Shown here: positions 17,598-27,023 of the stretch, piece after piece | How the letters are laid out: each line of letters starts with the position of its first letter | Numbering within the stretch: the first letter of the stretch is position 1 | Assembly (NCBI RefSeq): GCF_004745485.1 | Contig: NZ_RHFG01000008.1 | Span: 62,001 to 126,000, forward strand | Source of the DNA: Brevibacterium sp. S22 | Lineage (GTDB): Bacteria; Actinomycetota; Actinomycetes; Actinomycetales; Brevibacteriaceae | Reading direction: 5' to 3' | DNA: 64,000 bases | Program-made: the position numbers and the translations under genes | Notes under the pieces: model-generated | Databases searched by the model: none | The model's input: the letters and a program-made list of their open reading frames with translations, nothing else | Told to the model about the DNA's origin: nothing

Positions 17598-18064
17598 AAC
17601 TCAGCCACGTCGACGAGACCGGAACTGCCCAGATGGTCGACGTCGGAGACAAAGACGTGACGAAACGACGAGCAGTGGCCACCGGAACCATCACCACCCG
17701 GCCTGAGGTCATCGACATGATCGCGCAAGCCGGGCTGCCCAAGGGCGACGCCCTGCCGGTGGCGCGCATCGCCGCGGTGATGGGCGCCAAACGCACCAGC
17801 GACCTCATCCCGCTGTGCCATCCGCTGCCGCTGACCGGCATCGACGTCGATTTCGAGCTTCGCCCGGATGCGGTGGCCATCTCCGCCGCGGTGAAGACCG
17901 TGTCGAAGACCGGAGTCGAGATGGAGGCCCTGACCGCTGTGACGACCGCGGCGCTGACGATCTTCGACATGATCAAAGCCGTCGACAACCAGGCCGTGAT
18001 CGGCGAAGTCAAGGTCATCGAGAAGTCCGGCGGAAGGAGCGGAGATTGGACGCGCGAGTCATGA
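17594..18064 (+). CDS. moaC: Cyclic pyranopterin monophosphate synthase MoaC
   Basis: Turns the MoaA product into cyclic pyranopterin monophosphate. The family motifs KRTSDLIPLCHPLPLTG and GVEMEALTAV are present, and the size (156 residues) is standard. ATG at 17594 overlaps the moeA stop as ATGA and has GGAAG six bases upstream; a GTG at 17582 would add four residues. The 3' end overlaps moaE in the same way. Confidence 0.95.
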   Translation: MKLSHVDETGTAQMVDVGDKDVTKRRAVATGTITTRPEVIDMIAQAGLPKGDALPVARIAAVMGAKRTSDLIPLCHPLPLTGIDVDFELRPDAVAISAAVKTVSKTGVEMEALTAVTTAALTIFDMIKAVDNQAVIGEVKVIEKSGGRSGDWTRES

Positions 18065-18492
18065 GCACCGGCACCGTCATCACCACCGGGGTCGTCGACA
18101 CCCCGATCTCGACGGCAGAGCTCGAACCCGAAGTCCTCACAGACACGTGCGGTGCCGTCGTCAGCTTCTCCGGAGTCATCCGTGACCACGACGAAGGTCG
18201 GGGAGTCGATCGTCTGCACTACGAATCCCATCCGCTCGCGGGCACCCAGATCGCCGAGGTGGCCTCCGACATCGCCGCCCGCCATCCCGCGGTCAGGCTC
18301 TCCGTCGTCCACCGAGTCGGAGACCTCGAAATCGGAGATGTGGCCCTGGCCGCGGTCGTCGCCTCCGCCCACCGGAAGGATTCCTTCCTTGCCTGTTCCG
18401 AACTCATCGACGAGGTCAAGGCTCGGGTAGCGATCTGGAAGCACCAGCACTTCACCGACGGCACCGAAGAATGGGTAGGAGCTCTCGAATGA
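18061..18492 (+). CDS. moaE: Molybdopterin synthase catalytic subunit MoaE
   Basis: Large subunit of molybdopterin synthase, which transfers two sulfurs from MoaD to the pterin. Visible motifs are GAVVSFSGVIRDH, LHYESHP, VHRVGDLEIGD and the catalytic-lysine region HRKDSF plus VKARVAIWKHQ. ATG at 18061 overlaps the moaC stop; a TTG at 18046 has a better-placed GGAG and is an alternative start. Its partner MoaD is encoded on the other strand about 3 kb upstream. Confidence 0.94.
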   Translation: MSTGTVITTGVVDTPISTAELEPEVLTDTCGAVVSFSGVIRDHDEGRGVDRLHYESHPLAGTQIAEVASDIAARHPAVRLSVVHRVGDLEIGDVALAAVVASAHRKDSFLACSELIDEVKARVAIWKHQHFTDGTEEWVGALE

Positions 18493-18890
18493 CCCAGCTG
18501 CGCATCAGCGACGCGGCCCAGTTCTTGGGAGTCAGCGACGACACAGTCCGGCGTTGGATCACCGAAGGGCGGCTGAGCTCCCACAAGGACGCATCGAACC
18601 GTGCCGTCGTCGACGGTCGTGAATTGGCTGCGCTGGCGCAGTCGAATGCCGGCAGTCTGCCGGACCCGACCGGTGTCGTCAGCTCCGCACGCAACCGTTT
18701 CGCCGGCCTCGTCACGGACGTCACCGTCGACGGAGTGATGGCCCAGGTGAGCCTGCAGTGCGGGCCGTTCCGCGTCGTCTCGCTGATGTCGGCCGAAGCC
18801 TGCCGTGAACTCGGCCTGCAGCCAGGCAGCCTCGCCACCGCCTCGGTGAAGGCGACGATGGTCTCGGTCGATACGGTGTCCGAGGACTGA
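18489..18890 (+). CDS. HTH-Mop (TOBE) molybdate-binding protein
   Basis: A 133-residue protein with an excisionase/MerR-like helix-turn-helix at residues 3-50 (SDAAQFLGVSDDTVRRWI) and a single TOBE/Mop molybdate-binding domain at about 64-130. ATG overlaps the moaE stop. Such proteins are thought to sense or store molybdate and could regulate the modA and modBC genes that follow. The neighbouring ATPase lacks its own TOBE domain, so this protein may supply the missing molybdate-sensing function in trans; that is inference. Confidence 0.85.
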   Translation: MTQLRISDAAQFLGVSDDTVRRWITEGRLSSHKDASNRAVVDGRELAALAQSNAGSLPDPTGVVSSARNRFAGLVTDVTVDGVMAQVSLQCGPFRVVSLMSAEACRELGLQPGSLATASVKATMVSVDTVSED

Positions 18891-18986
18891 TCTCTCGGAC
18901 CGCGAATTCGAGCCCCGACCACAGATGGAGTCTCATATCGGGGGATGAAGTCGACAATGGAGCGCATCTGCGGGTTCAATAGGAAC

Positions 18987-19757
18987 ATGAAGAAGACTCT
19001 CATCGGGCTCTGCGCCGTCGCAGCCCTGACGCTGACCGCCTGCTCGTCCGGCTCCTCGAGCGATTCCGACGATGGTTCGGCAGAGAAGACGGAGCTCACC
19101 GTCTTCGCCGCCGCCTCGCTCACCGAGGTCTTCGCCGACATCGCCGATGAGTTCAAGAAGGAGAACCCGGACATCTCGGACGTGAAGTTCTCCTTCGCCG
19201 GCTCGTCCGACCTCGTCTCCCAGATCTCCGAAGGCGCTCCCGCTGACGTGATCGCCACCGCAGATGAGAAGAACATGGACACCTTGGCCGGAGACGACCT
19301 GCTCGCCGGTGATCCGCAGATCTTCGCCTCGAACACGCTGGCCCTGGCCGTCGCCAAGGGCAACCCGGAGAACATCGAGACTCCGAAGGACTTCACGGGC
19401 AAGGACCTCGTCATCTGCGCACCGCAGGTGCCCTGCGGCTCAGCCACTGAGAAATGGGCCGACCAGAATGACCTCACCCTCGACCCCAAGAGCGAAGAGA
19501 ACTCGGTCACCGATGTTCTCGGCAAGGTCAGCGCCGGCCAGGCGGACGCCGGAATCGTCTATGTGACCGACATCCCCCGCGGTGACGGCGAAGTCGAGAT
19601 GGTCGACCTCGAAGGCGCCGACAAGGTGGTCAACCAGTACCCGGCCGCCGCCGTAGAAGCGAGTGAAAACCAGGAGGAAGCCGACGCCTTCGTCGAGTAC
19701 CTGCAGTCCGACACGGCTGTGAAGATGCTTGAGGAAGCCGGATTCGCCACGCCCTGA
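18987..19757 (+). CDS. modA: Molybdate ABC transporter substrate-binding lipoprotein ModA
   Basis: Extracytoplasmic molybdate-binding protein. A lipoprotein signal (basic start, hydrophobic stretch, lipobox LTAC with Cys at about 16) is followed by a Ser/Asp-rich linker and the ModA core: VFAAASLTEVF, FSFAGSSDLVSQI, ADVIATADEKNM and GIVYVTD. ATG at 18987 places the signal peptide at the start; an in-frame ATG at 18945 would add 14 residues. The stop shares one base with the next start (TGATG). Confidence 0.94.
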   Translation: MKKTLIGLCAVAALTLTACSSGSSSDSDDGSAEKTELTVFAAASLTEVFADIADEFKKENPDISDVKFSFAGSSDLVSQISEGAPADVIATADEKNMDTLAGDDLLAGDPQIFASNTLALAVAKGNPENIETPKDFTGKDLVICAPQVPCGSATEKWADQNDLTLDPKSEENSVTDVLGKVSAGQADAGIVYVTDIPRGDGEVEMVDLEGADKVVNQYPAAAVEASENQEEADAFVEYLQSDTAVKMLEEAGFATP

Positions 19758-21511
19758 TGAACAGACGCACACGCAGCCACTCCACAGCGCCGTCCTGGCT
19801 GTGGATTCCGGCGACGGTCGGCATCGCCTTCCTGCTCCTGCCGATCATCGGGATGATCTCGAGGATCGAGCCGGACACTGTCTCGGCGGTCATCCAGGCA
19901 CCGGAGTCGCGGATCGCGATGGGCCTGTCGCTGCTGACCTCGACCGTCTCTGCGATCGTCTCCGTCGCCATCGGGTTCCCCCTCGGGTACCTGCTGGCGA
20001 CGAAGCGGTTCGCGGGCCAGCGAGTCGTGCGCACACTCATCCTTCTGCCGCTCGTCCTGCCTCCCGTCGTCAGTGGTCTCGCTCTGCTCTACACATGGGG
20101 CCGCTCCGCCCCACTCGGCGCGGCTCTCACCGAGGCGGGACTCGGCCTGGCCTACACCACGGCCGCCGTCATCGTCGCCCAGATCTTCGTGTCCATGCCC
20201 TTCATGGTGATGTCGGTCGAGACCGCGGTGGCGGCACAGGGATCGCGCTTCGAGCTCGCCGCCGCCGAACTCGGGGCCACCCCGGCGCGCGTATTCTTCA
20301 CCGTCAGCCTGCCGCTGCTGCGCCCGGGCATCATCACCGGAGCCGTGCTCTGCTTCGCCCGCTCACTCGGCGAGTTCGGAGCCACTCTGACCTTCGCCGG
20401 ATCGCTCGAAAGCGTGACGCGGACGATGCCCCTGCAGATCTACCTCGTTCGCGAATCCGATCCGCAGTCGGCCATTGCGCTGTCGCTGCTGCTTGTCCTT
20501 GTGGCGCTCATCATCATCGTCCTCGCATACCGTTCGCCTCACGCTCCGCGTGTGCGCCGTCCCGCTCCGCTGTCGCCGGCGAACCTCGAAGGGTCCCGCG
20601 GCGTCGGATCCGCTTCCGCAGGGTCCTCTGCGCCCGCTGCTTCCTCCGTACCTGCGGACCGCGCCGGCGCTCACGCGGCCGCGACCGCAGAATCGCCGGC
20701 GTCCGTCTCCACCGTGCCGACGGCACCGCCCGTGCGGCTGCCTCGGCGGGAGTTCCCCGACGCCCATCCCGACCTCAGCCTGCGTGCTTCCCTGGCCGAA
20801 CGGGGATCCGAACTCGATATCACGGTGCCGAGCGGGTCGACGACGGCGATCATCGGCCGCAACGGTGCCGGGAAGTCGACGCTCTTCCAGATCCTCACCG
20901 GTGTCCTGGCAGCCGATGCGGGCAGCCTGCGGATCGGCGATGATGTGATCTTCGACGTGGATGCCGGAATCTGGCCGCCCATCCATGCGCGCGGCATCGT
21001 CCACCTCGCCCAGAACCCCCTGCTGTTCCCGCACCTCAATGTCATCGACAACGTCGCCTTCGGGCTGCGCTGTCGCGGCGTCAACAGGCAGGAGGCACGC
21101 CGGCGCGGACAGGAGATGCTGGATCGCCTCGGTGTCGGCGGCACTTCGGAGCGCCGCCCGAGCGCGGTGTCCGGAGGGCACGCGGCGCGGATCGCTTTGG
21201 CCCGTGCCCTCGTCATCGATCCCACCCTGCTCCTCCTCGACGAACCGCTCGCCGCACTCGACGTCGACGTGCGGATCGAGACCAGACGGGTGATGCGCCG
21301 CGTGCTCGAAGGCCGCACGGCGATGCTCGTGACCCACGATGTCGAAGACGTCATCGAGCTGGCGTCCTCGCTCGTCCTCATCGACTCGGGACGAGCCACC
21401 TATGTGTCGCGTGTGGGTGGCGTCGACACGGCGACGCAGGTCCCGGGCGGCGACTTCCTCTCCAGCTTTTGCGCTGAGGACAGAGAAGGAATACTGTGCA
21501 GTAGATCATAG
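19757..21511 (+). CDS. Molybdate ABC transporter permease-ATPase fusion (ModB-ModC)
   Basis: A 584-residue fusion. Residues about 1-265 are a ModB-type permease with five to six helices and the EAA loop ELAAAELGATPARVFFTVSLP; a proline/alanine-rich linker of about 80 residues follows; residues about 345-580 are the ATPase with Walker A GRNGAGKST, signature VSGGHAARIALARAL, Walker B LLLLDEPLAALD and switch His in LVTHD. The signature is VSGGH, not LSGGQ. The TOBE domain usual in ModC is absent. Overlap with modA shows an operon. Permease and ATPase are separate proteins in most bacteria. Confidence 0.92.
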   Translation: MNRRTRSHSTAPSWLWIPATVGIAFLLLPIIGMISRIEPDTVSAVIQAPESRIAMGLSLLTSTVSAIVSVAIGFPLGYLLATKRFAGQRVVRTLILLPLVLPPVVSGLALLYTWGRSAPLGAALTEAGLGLAYTTAAVIVAQIFVSMPFMVMSVETAVAAQGSRFELAAAELGATPARVFFTVSLPLLRPGIITGAVLCFARSLGEFGATLTFAGSLESVTRTMPLQIYLVRESDPQSAIALSLLLVLVALIIIVLAYRSPHAPRVRRPAPLSPANLEGSRGVGSASAGSSAPAASSVPADRAGAHAAATAESPASVSTVPTAPPVRLPRREFPDAHPDLSLRASLAERGSELDITVPSGSTTAIIGRNGAGKSTLFQILTGVLAADAGSLRIGDDVIFDVDAGIWPPIHARGIVHLAQNPLLFPHLNVIDNVAFGLRCRGVNRQEARRRGQEMLDRLGVGGTSERRPSAVSGGHAARIALARALVIDPTLLLLDEPLAALDVDVRIETRRVMRRVLEGRTAMLVTHDVEDVIELASSLVLIDSGRATYVSRVGGVDTATQVPGGDFLSSFCAEDREGILCSRS

Positions 21512-21546
21512 TAGTCCTGCGTATCGAAGCAAGGGAGCATCACGAC

Positions 21547-23238
21547 ATGGCAGAACTCTCCTACTCCTCGGGAACATCGACCGAACCCCTCCTGGGGATC
21601 ACGATCGCCGAACACTTCAAGCGCACCGCGGCGGCAAACGCCGATGCCCTGGCGCTCGTCGACCGGCATTCGGGGCGTCGTTGGAGCTACGCCGACTTCG
21701 ACCGAGACACCGATGCCTTGGCCATCGGCCTCCTCGAACGCGGTGTCAAGAAGGGCGACCGAGTAGGCATCTGGGCCCAGAACGTCGCGGAATGGGCGCT
21801 CGTCCAGTATGCGACGGCCAAGATCGGGGCCATCCTCGTCAACGTGAACCCGGCCTACCGCAGCCACGAACTCGAATACGTGGTCGGACAGTCGGGCATG
21901 ACCTTGATGATCTCGCAGATCGTCGCACCTCCGCATTCGGACTTCCGCGCGATCGCCACCGAGGTGGCCGCGAAGATCCCGTCTCTCGACCTCGTCTTCC
22001 TCGACACCGTGCCCGAGGACCTGACCGGGGACGCAGCGATCGGCGAGCGCGAATCCTTCGGCCACCTCATCGACCGGGGCAGGAAGCTGCTCGACGACGA
22101 CGGTGCGAAGTACGCGGTGCGTCTGCAGCAGGTCATCGACGACCTCTCCGCTGATGAGCCCATCAACATCCAGTACACCTCCGGCACGACGGGGTTCCCC
22201 AAGGGTGTGACGCTCAGTCACCACAACATCCTCAACAACGGGTTCTTCATCGGTGAGATGCTCGACTACACGCCCGCCGATGCGGTCGTCGTTCCCGTTC
22301 CGTACTATCACTGCTTCGGAATGGTCATCGGCAACCTTGCAGCGCTGAGCCACGGAGCCGCAATCGTTCTGCCCTCGCCGGGCTTCGACCCGGTGAAGAC
22401 CATGGCCGCTGTGACCGAGGAGAAGGCGACCTCGCTGTACGGGGTGCCGACGATGTTCATCGCCGAGCTCGAACATCCGCAATTCGGAGAGTTCGACTTC
22501 TCCACACTGCGCACCGGAGTCATGGCCGGCTCGCCGTGCCCGGTCAACACCATGCGCCGCGTCATCGAGGACATGAACATGTCCGAGGTCGCGATCTGCT
22601 ACGGCATGACCGAGACCGCGCCGGTGTCGATGATGACCCGCGTCGACGACTCGATCGAGAAGCGGACCCAGACAGTCGGCAGGGTGATGCCCCACCTCGA
22701 GATCAAGATCGCCGATCCGGTCACAGGCCAGACGGTTCCGCGGGGACAGAAGGGAGAGTTCTGCACGCGGGGCTACGCCGTCATGCTCGGATACTGGGAA
22801 CAGCCCGACAAGACCGCTGAGACGATCGACGCCGCCCGCTGGATCCACACCGGGGACCTTGCGATCATGGACGACGACGGCTACGTCGACATCTCCGGAC
22901 GCATCAAGGACATGGTCATCCGCGGCGGTGAGAACGTCTACCCGCGCGAGGTCGAAGAGTTCCTCTACCACCACCCTGCCATCCGCGACGTCCAGGTCAT
23001 CGGCGTCTCCGACGAGAAGTACGGCGAAGAGCTCATGGCCTGGGTGATCCTCAAGGACGGATTCGACTCACTCAGCGCCGAGGAGGTGCGCGAGTTCTGC
23101 TCCGGCAAGCTCGCCCACTTCAAGATCCCCCGCTACGTCGAGGTGCGCGAGTCCTTCCCGATGACGGTGTCGGGCAAGATCCGCAAGGTCGAGCTGCGCG
23201 AGGAGGGCGAGAAGATCGCCCACAATGCGTCCATCTGA
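21547..23238 (+). CDS. AMP-binding acyl-CoA ligase
   Basis: A 563-residue adenylate-forming enzyme of the fatty acyl-CoA synthetase group, making acyl-CoA from acid, ATP and CoA. Motifs: P-loop [11 protein letters not shown], the Y-GMTETAP segment, the hinge [21 protein letters not shown] and the C-terminal catalytic Lys in VSGKIRK. Substrate chain length is not readable; short- to medium-chain use is common for relatives annotated as FadD or AMP-binding. It stands alone between the molybdate and glutamate transport genes. Confidence 0.92.
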   Translation: MAELSYSSGTSTEPLLGITIAEHFKRTAAANADALALVDRHSGRRWSYADFDRDTDALAIGLLERGVKKGDRVGIWAQNVAEWALVQYATAKIGAILVNVNPAYRSHELEYVVGQSGMTLMISQIVAPPHSDFRAIATEVAAKIPSLDLVFLDTVPEDLTGDAAIGERESFGHLIDRGRKLLDDDGAKYAVRLQQVIDDLSADEPINIQYTSGTTGFPKGVTLSHHNILNNGFFIGEMLDYTPADAVVVPVPYYHCFGMVIGNLAALSHGAAIVLPSPGFDPVKTMAAVTEEKATSLYGVPTMFIAELEHPQFGEFDFSTLRTGVMAGSPCPVNTMRRVIEDMNMSEVAICYGMTETAPVSMMTRVDDSIEKRTQTVGRVMPHLEIKIADPVTGQTVPRGQKGEFCTRGYAVMLGYWEQPDKTAETIDAARWIHTGDLAIMDDDGYVDISGRIKDMVIRGGENVYPREVEEFLYHHPAIRDVQVIGVSDEKYGEELMAWVILKDGFDSLSAEEVREFCSGKLAHFKIPRYVEVRESFPMTVSGKIRKVELREEGEKIAHNASI

Positions 23239-23352
23239 GGGCGGCAGGCACGCTCCGGCGGGGCCGCGGTCGAAGTCACAAGTCGGTTGCAGTTCTTTCT
23301 GACAAGGGGCTGAGTTTTCCTTGTGTGCTCCGGTTCACTAGGATCACATCAC

Positions 23353-24102
23353 ATGAGAGCTGAATCACAACCGCTGGTGTCGGTGTCGAACGTCGAGAAG
23401 CACTACGGCGATTTCCATGCCCTGAAGAACGTCAACCTCGATATCGCCGAGCGGGAAGTCGTCGTCGTCATCGGCCCATCGGGATCGGGCAAATCGACTC
23501 TGTGCCGGACGATCAACCGGCTGGAGACCATCACCTCGGGCATCATCACCATCGACGGCAAGGATCTGCCGGCCGAGGGGGCTGCCCTGGCGCAGCTGCG
23601 CTCGGACGTTGGGATGGTCTTCCAAGCGTTCAACCTCTTCGCTCACAAGACGATCCTCGAGAACGTCACCCTGGGACCGATCAAGGTGCGCAGGCTCTCG
23701 AAGTCCGAGGCGGACAAACAGGCCATGGCGCTGCTCGAACGAGTCGGGGTCGCACACCAGGCAGACAAATATCCGGCTCAACTCTCCGGCGGCCAGCAGC
23801 AGCGTGTGGCCATCGCCCGGGCACTGGCGATGAAGCCGAAGGTGATGCTCTTCGACGAGCCCACCTCGGCGCTGGACCCGGAGATGATCAACGAAGTCCT
23901 CGACGTCATGGTCGGACTTGCCGAGGAGGGTATGACGATGGTCGTCGTCACCCACGAGATGGGCTTCGCCCGCAAGGCCGCGCACCGCGTGGTGTTCATG
24001 GCCGACGGCGAGATCGTCGAGGTCGCCGAACCCGAGGAGTTCTTCACCAATCCCCAGAGCACCCGAGCCAAGGACTTCCTGTCGAAGATCCTGACGAACT
24101 GA
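23353..24102 (+). CDS. gluA: Glutamate-type amino acid ABC transporter ATPase
   Basis: ATPase of a polar amino acid importer, 249 residues, with Walker [11 protein letters not shown]-loop VFQAFNLF, signature [15 protein letters not shown], Walker [13 protein letters not shown] and switch His in [11 protein letters not shown] at 23353 is chosen (AGGA nine bases upstream). The order ATPase, binding protein, two permeases equals the gluABCD operon of Corynebacterium, which imports glutamate; glutamate as substrate is inferred from that order and from similarity. Confidence 0.92.
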   Translation: MRAESQPLVSVSNVEKHYGDFHALKNVNLDIAEREVVVVIGPSGSGKSTLCRTINRLETITSGIITIDGKDLPAEGAALAQLRSDVGMVFQAFNLFAHKTILENVTLGPIKVRRLSKSEADKQAMALLERVGVAHQADKYPAQLSGGQQQRVAIARALAMKPKVMLFDEPTSALDPEMINEVLDVMVGLAEEGMTMVVVTHEMGFARKAAHRVVFMADGEIVEVAEPEEFFTNPQSTRAKDFLSKILTN

Positions 24103-24146
24103 ATCCACCCGATCACTCAGCACCAACTCACTCACAAGGAGAGACA

Positions 24147-25046
24147 ATGAAGAAGCTCAGACTGGCAGTCGCCTCCGCGGCGATCGGCATCCTCGCGCTC
24201 AGCGGCTGCGGCCAGGGCGGAACTCCCGATGCACCGGCCGACGGCGATGGGGCCCAGGCCGAGGCTCCGGAGTACGAGGTCAACGACAGCGCGGACATCG
24301 CCGACTCGAAGACGTGGAAAGCCGCACAAGACGCCGGTGAGATCACCATCGGCGTGAAGAAGGACCAGCCTGGCCTCGGAAACGTCTCGGCAGGCTCGGA
24401 AGAGCCTGAGGGCTTCGACATCGAGATCGCGAAGATGGTCGCCGCACAGCTCGGTTTCGAACCCGACCAGATCAAGTACACCGAGACCGTGTCGGCCAAC
24501 CGTGAGCCCTTCCTGCAGCAGGGCACCGTCGACATGGTCGTGGCCACCTATACGATCAACGACGAGCGCAAGAAGGTCGTCGACTTCGCCGGACCGTACT
24601 ACGTGGCAGGCCAGGATCTGCTCGTAGCCGAGGATTCGGACATTGCCGGGCCGGAGGACCTCGACGGGAAGAAGGTCTGCTCCGTCGACGGTTCGACCCC
24701 GGCGCAGAACATCGAGGAGAAGTACACGAAGGCCGAACTCGTCACCTATGACGCGTACTCGAAGTGCGTGACCGACCTCCAGTCCGGATCCGTCGACGCC
24801 GTGACCACTGACGATGCGATTCTGCGCGGATATGCCAAGCAGTATGAAGGCGAGTTCAAGGTCGTCGGCAAACCCTTCACCGAAGAGCCCTACGGCGTCG
24901 GCCTGCCGAAGGACGATGATGCGCTGCGCGATGCCGTGAACGACGCACTCGAGCAGGGCATGGACGACGGCGATTGGGAGAAGGCATTCGAATACACCCT
25001 CGGATCCACCGATGATGTCGACATGCCCGAAGTCGACCGCTACTGA
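24147..25046 (+). CDS. gluB: Glutamate-type ABC transporter substrate-binding lipoprotein
   Basis: A 299-residue binding protein with a lipoprotein signal (MKKLRLAVASAA..., lipobox LSGC) and the type-2 periplasmic-binding fold: EGFDIEIAKMVAAQLG, NREPFLQQGTVDMVVATYTI, KKVVDFAGPYYVAGQ and VTTDDAILRGYA. A strong ribosome site AAGGAGAG precedes the ATG. Second gene of the importer operon; a hairpin after it may allow more binding protein than permease to be made. Confidence 0.93.
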   Translation: MKKLRLAVASAAIGILALSGCGQGGTPDAPADGDGAQAEAPEYEVNDSADIADSKTWKAAQDAGEITIGVKKDQPGLGNVSAGSEEPEGFDIEIAKMVAAQLGFEPDQIKYTETVSANREPFLQQGTVDMVVATYTINDERKKVVDFAGPYYVAGQDLLVAEDSDIAGPEDLDGKKVCSVDGSTPAQNIEEKYTKAELVTYDAYSKCVTDLQSGSVDAVTTDDAILRGYAKQYEGEFKVVGKPFTEEPYGVGLPKDDDALRDAVNDALEQGMDDGDWEKAFEYTLGSTDDVDMPEVDRY

Positions 25047-25067
25047 CCCCGTCCACAGATTGACATG

Positions 25068-25099
25068 ATGCGAGGGCGCCGATCCCGGTGCCCTCGCAT
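25068..25099 (+). terminator. Intercistronic hairpin after the binding-protein gene
   Basis: A 10-bp stem (25068-25077 with 25090-25099) and a GC-rich 12-base loop between gluB and gluC. Its place suggests partial termination or protection of the upstream message, common in ABC importer operons. Confidence 0.55.
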
Positions 25100-25116
25100 C
25101 GATTAAGGAATCTGAT

Positions 25117-25779
25117 ATGGATTTCCTGGAGCTTCTCCAGCTGTTCCTCTCCGGTGCGTGGGGAACGATCAAGCTCTTCACCGTCGCCCTGGTCGGGTCC
25201 ATGATCCTCGGCACGGTGCTCGCCGCCATGCGGGTGTCTCCGACCCCGGTGCTGCGCGGGGCGGCTTCGACCTACATCAACGTCGTCCGGAACACGCCGC
25301 TGACCCTGGTGATGTTCTTCTGTGCGTTCGGGCTGCCGTTCCTCGACATCCGGTTCGGCTCGACGAGCTCTTTCAACTCGTTCGTCTACGCCACGATCGC
25401 GCTCACCGTCTACACCGCCTGTTTTGTGGCCGAGACCCTGAAGTCGGGTATCGCCACGATCCCGGTCGGTCAGGCCGAAGCCGCACGGGCCGTGGGCCTG
25501 AGCTTCGGACAGACCCTCGGCGAGGTGGTCCTGCCGCAGGCGTTCCGCACAGTGATCCCGCCCCTGGGCAGTGTCATCATCGCAATGCTGAAGAACACCT
25601 CGATCGCTTCGGCGTTCAACAACCGAGAGCTCATCTCGGCGATGCGCAATGCCATCGAGATCCGCGGGGACCTGGTCATCCCGCTGCTGTTCGGCACCGC
25701 GCTGGCCTACCTCATCCTGGCTCTGCTGCTCGGACGAGTCTTCGACTACCTGGAGAAGAAGCTGGTGATCCTGCGATGA
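25117..25779 (+). CDS. gluC: Glutamate-type ABC transporter permease 1
   Basis: A 220-residue inner-membrane permease of the HisM/GluC type with about five helices, the N-terminal segment typical of polar amino acid permeases (VRNTPLTLVMFF) and the EAA loop EAARAVGLSFGQTLGEVVLPQ that docks on the ATPase. A ribosome site AAGGAA precedes its ATG. Its stop overlaps the start of the second permease (ATGA), so the two are coupled. Confidence 0.92.
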   Translation: MDFLELLQLFLSGAWGTIKLFTVALVGSMILGTVLAAMRVSPTPVLRGAASTYINVVRNTPLTLVMFFCAFGLPFLDIRFGSTSSFNSFVYATIALTVYTACFVAETLKSGIATIPVGQAEAARAVGLSFGQTLGEVVLPQAFRTVIPPLGSVIIAMLKNTSIASAFNNRELISAMRNAIEIRGDLVIPLLFGTALAYLILALLLGRVFDYLEKKLVILR

Positions 25780-26618
25780 GCGCACCCACTCAAGTGCTGT
25801 TCGACGAACCCGGTCCGAAATCGCGCCGGAACAACATCATCCTCTCCGTGATCTCGACGCTCGTGCTGTTGGCGATCGCGGCCTTCGTGGTCTGGAAGTT
25901 CGCCGACGCGGGCCAACTCGATCCGGCGAAGTGGTATCCATTCACCTTTGCGCAGATCCAGACGGTGCTGCTCCAGGGGATGCTCGCCACGCTCAAGGTG
26001 GCCGTCGTCGCCTCCGTGCTGGCGATGGTCGTCGGCATCGTCTTCGCTCTGCTGCGTCTGTCCAACCGAAAGGTCATCTCCGTCCCCGGCACGATCGTGC
26101 TCGAGTTCTTCCGGGGTGTGCCAGTCCTGCTGCTGATCTTCGCGATGTTCCTCATGTTCGGCAACGAGATCGGTTCGTTCTGGTCCGTGGTCTTCGGCCT
26201 CACCCTCTACAACGGAATGGTGCTGGCCGAGATCATCCGGGCCGGCGTCCTCGCCGTCCCCACAGGGCAGCGCGAGGCCGCAATGGCCATCGGGCTGCGT
26301 TCCGGCCAGGTCATGAGCCTCGTGCTCTTGCCGCAGGCTCTGCGGGCCATGATGCCGACGATCATCGCCCAGATCGTCGTCCTCCTCAAGGACTCCGCTC
26401 TGGGCTTCATCGTCACATACCAGGATCTGCTGTACCAGGTGAACCTCATCGGACGCGAGTACAACAACCTGCTGCCGACTTTCATCGTCGGAGCGGTCCT
26501 GTTCATCATCATCAATATGCTCGTCGCCGGTTTCGCCCGATGGCTCGAGTCACGGCTCCAACGGAAGACCACCGCCGACACCGAGGCGGGCGGCCTGACC
26601 ACCAAGATAGTCGACTGA
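25776..26618 (+). CDS. gluD: Glutamate-type ABC transporter permease 2
   Basis: A 280-residue permease paired with the preceding one; the EAA loop is EAAMAIGLRSGQVMSLVLLPQ and the family segment FFRGVPVLLLIFAMF lies upstream. The first about 25 residues are hydrophilic, followed by one helix outside the core domain, and the C-terminal 20 residues are polar. Last gene of the operon; a hairpin follows. Confidence 0.92.
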   Translation: MSAPTQVLFDEPGPKSRRNNIILSVISTLVLLAIAAFVVWKFADAGQLDPAKWYPFTFAQIQTVLLQGMLATLKVAVVASVLAMVVGIVFALLRLSNRKVISVPGTIVLEFFRGVPVLLLIFAMFLMFGNEIGSFWSVVFGLTLYNGMVLAEIIRAGVLAVPTGQREAAMAIGLRSGQVMSLVLLPQALRAMMPTIIAQIVVLLKDSALGFIVTYQDLLYQVNLIGREYNNLLPTFIVGAVLFIIINMLVAGFARWLESRLQRKTTADTEAGGLTTKIVD

Positions 26619-26625
26619 TGCCGCG

Positions 26626-26650
26626 GGGCCCGGTTGTTCCCGACCGGGCC
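26626..26650 (+). terminator. Hairpin after the glutamate importer operon
   Basis: An 8-bp GC-rich stem (26627-26634 with 26643-26650), eight-base loop, about ten bases after the operon's last stop. No T-tract. Confidence 0.5.
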
Positions 26651-26702
26651 ACGCGACACCATGTATCGTTCACTTAGGAGTCGGCCATGAAGGAGCGCAC
26701 CA

Positions 26703-27023
26703 ATGCCAGAGCCTCAGCTCAGCCCCACACCGGTGAGGGTCGTGAAGAACCTCGACCGTGAACGGTACGAACTGTTCACCGATGAGACCCCGGGGGAGTT
26801 CATCGGGTTCCTCGCCTACCAGGTCATCGATGACCGCACCGTGGAGCTGCAGCACACGATCATCTCCGAAGGCTTCTCCCGGCGCGGCTTCGCCCGCACC
26901 CTCGTCACTGAAGTGCTCGAACGGATCAGAGCAGATGGGTCCTCAATCGTACCGACCTGTTCCTATGTGCAGGACTACCTCGAGCGGTTCCCGCAGTACG
27001 GCGATCTCGTGGCTCGTCAGTGA
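26703..27023 (+). CDS. Small GNAT-type N-acetyltransferase
   Basis: A 106-residue protein of the short GNAT type (YjdJ/GCN5-related), with EFIGFLAYQV, the acetyl-CoA loop region ISEGFSRRGFARTLVTEVL and the late CSYVQDYLER. In this group the acetyl-CoA loop Q/RxxGxG/A is reduced, here as RRGFAR. Substrate unknown. Its stop overlaps the GTG start of gluQ, so both are expressed together. Confidence 0.85.
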   Translation: MPEPQLSPTPVRVVKNLDRERYELFTDETPGEFIGFLAYQVIDDRTVELQHTIISEGFSRRGFARTLVTEVLERIRADGSSIVPTCSYVQDYLERFPQYGDLVARQ

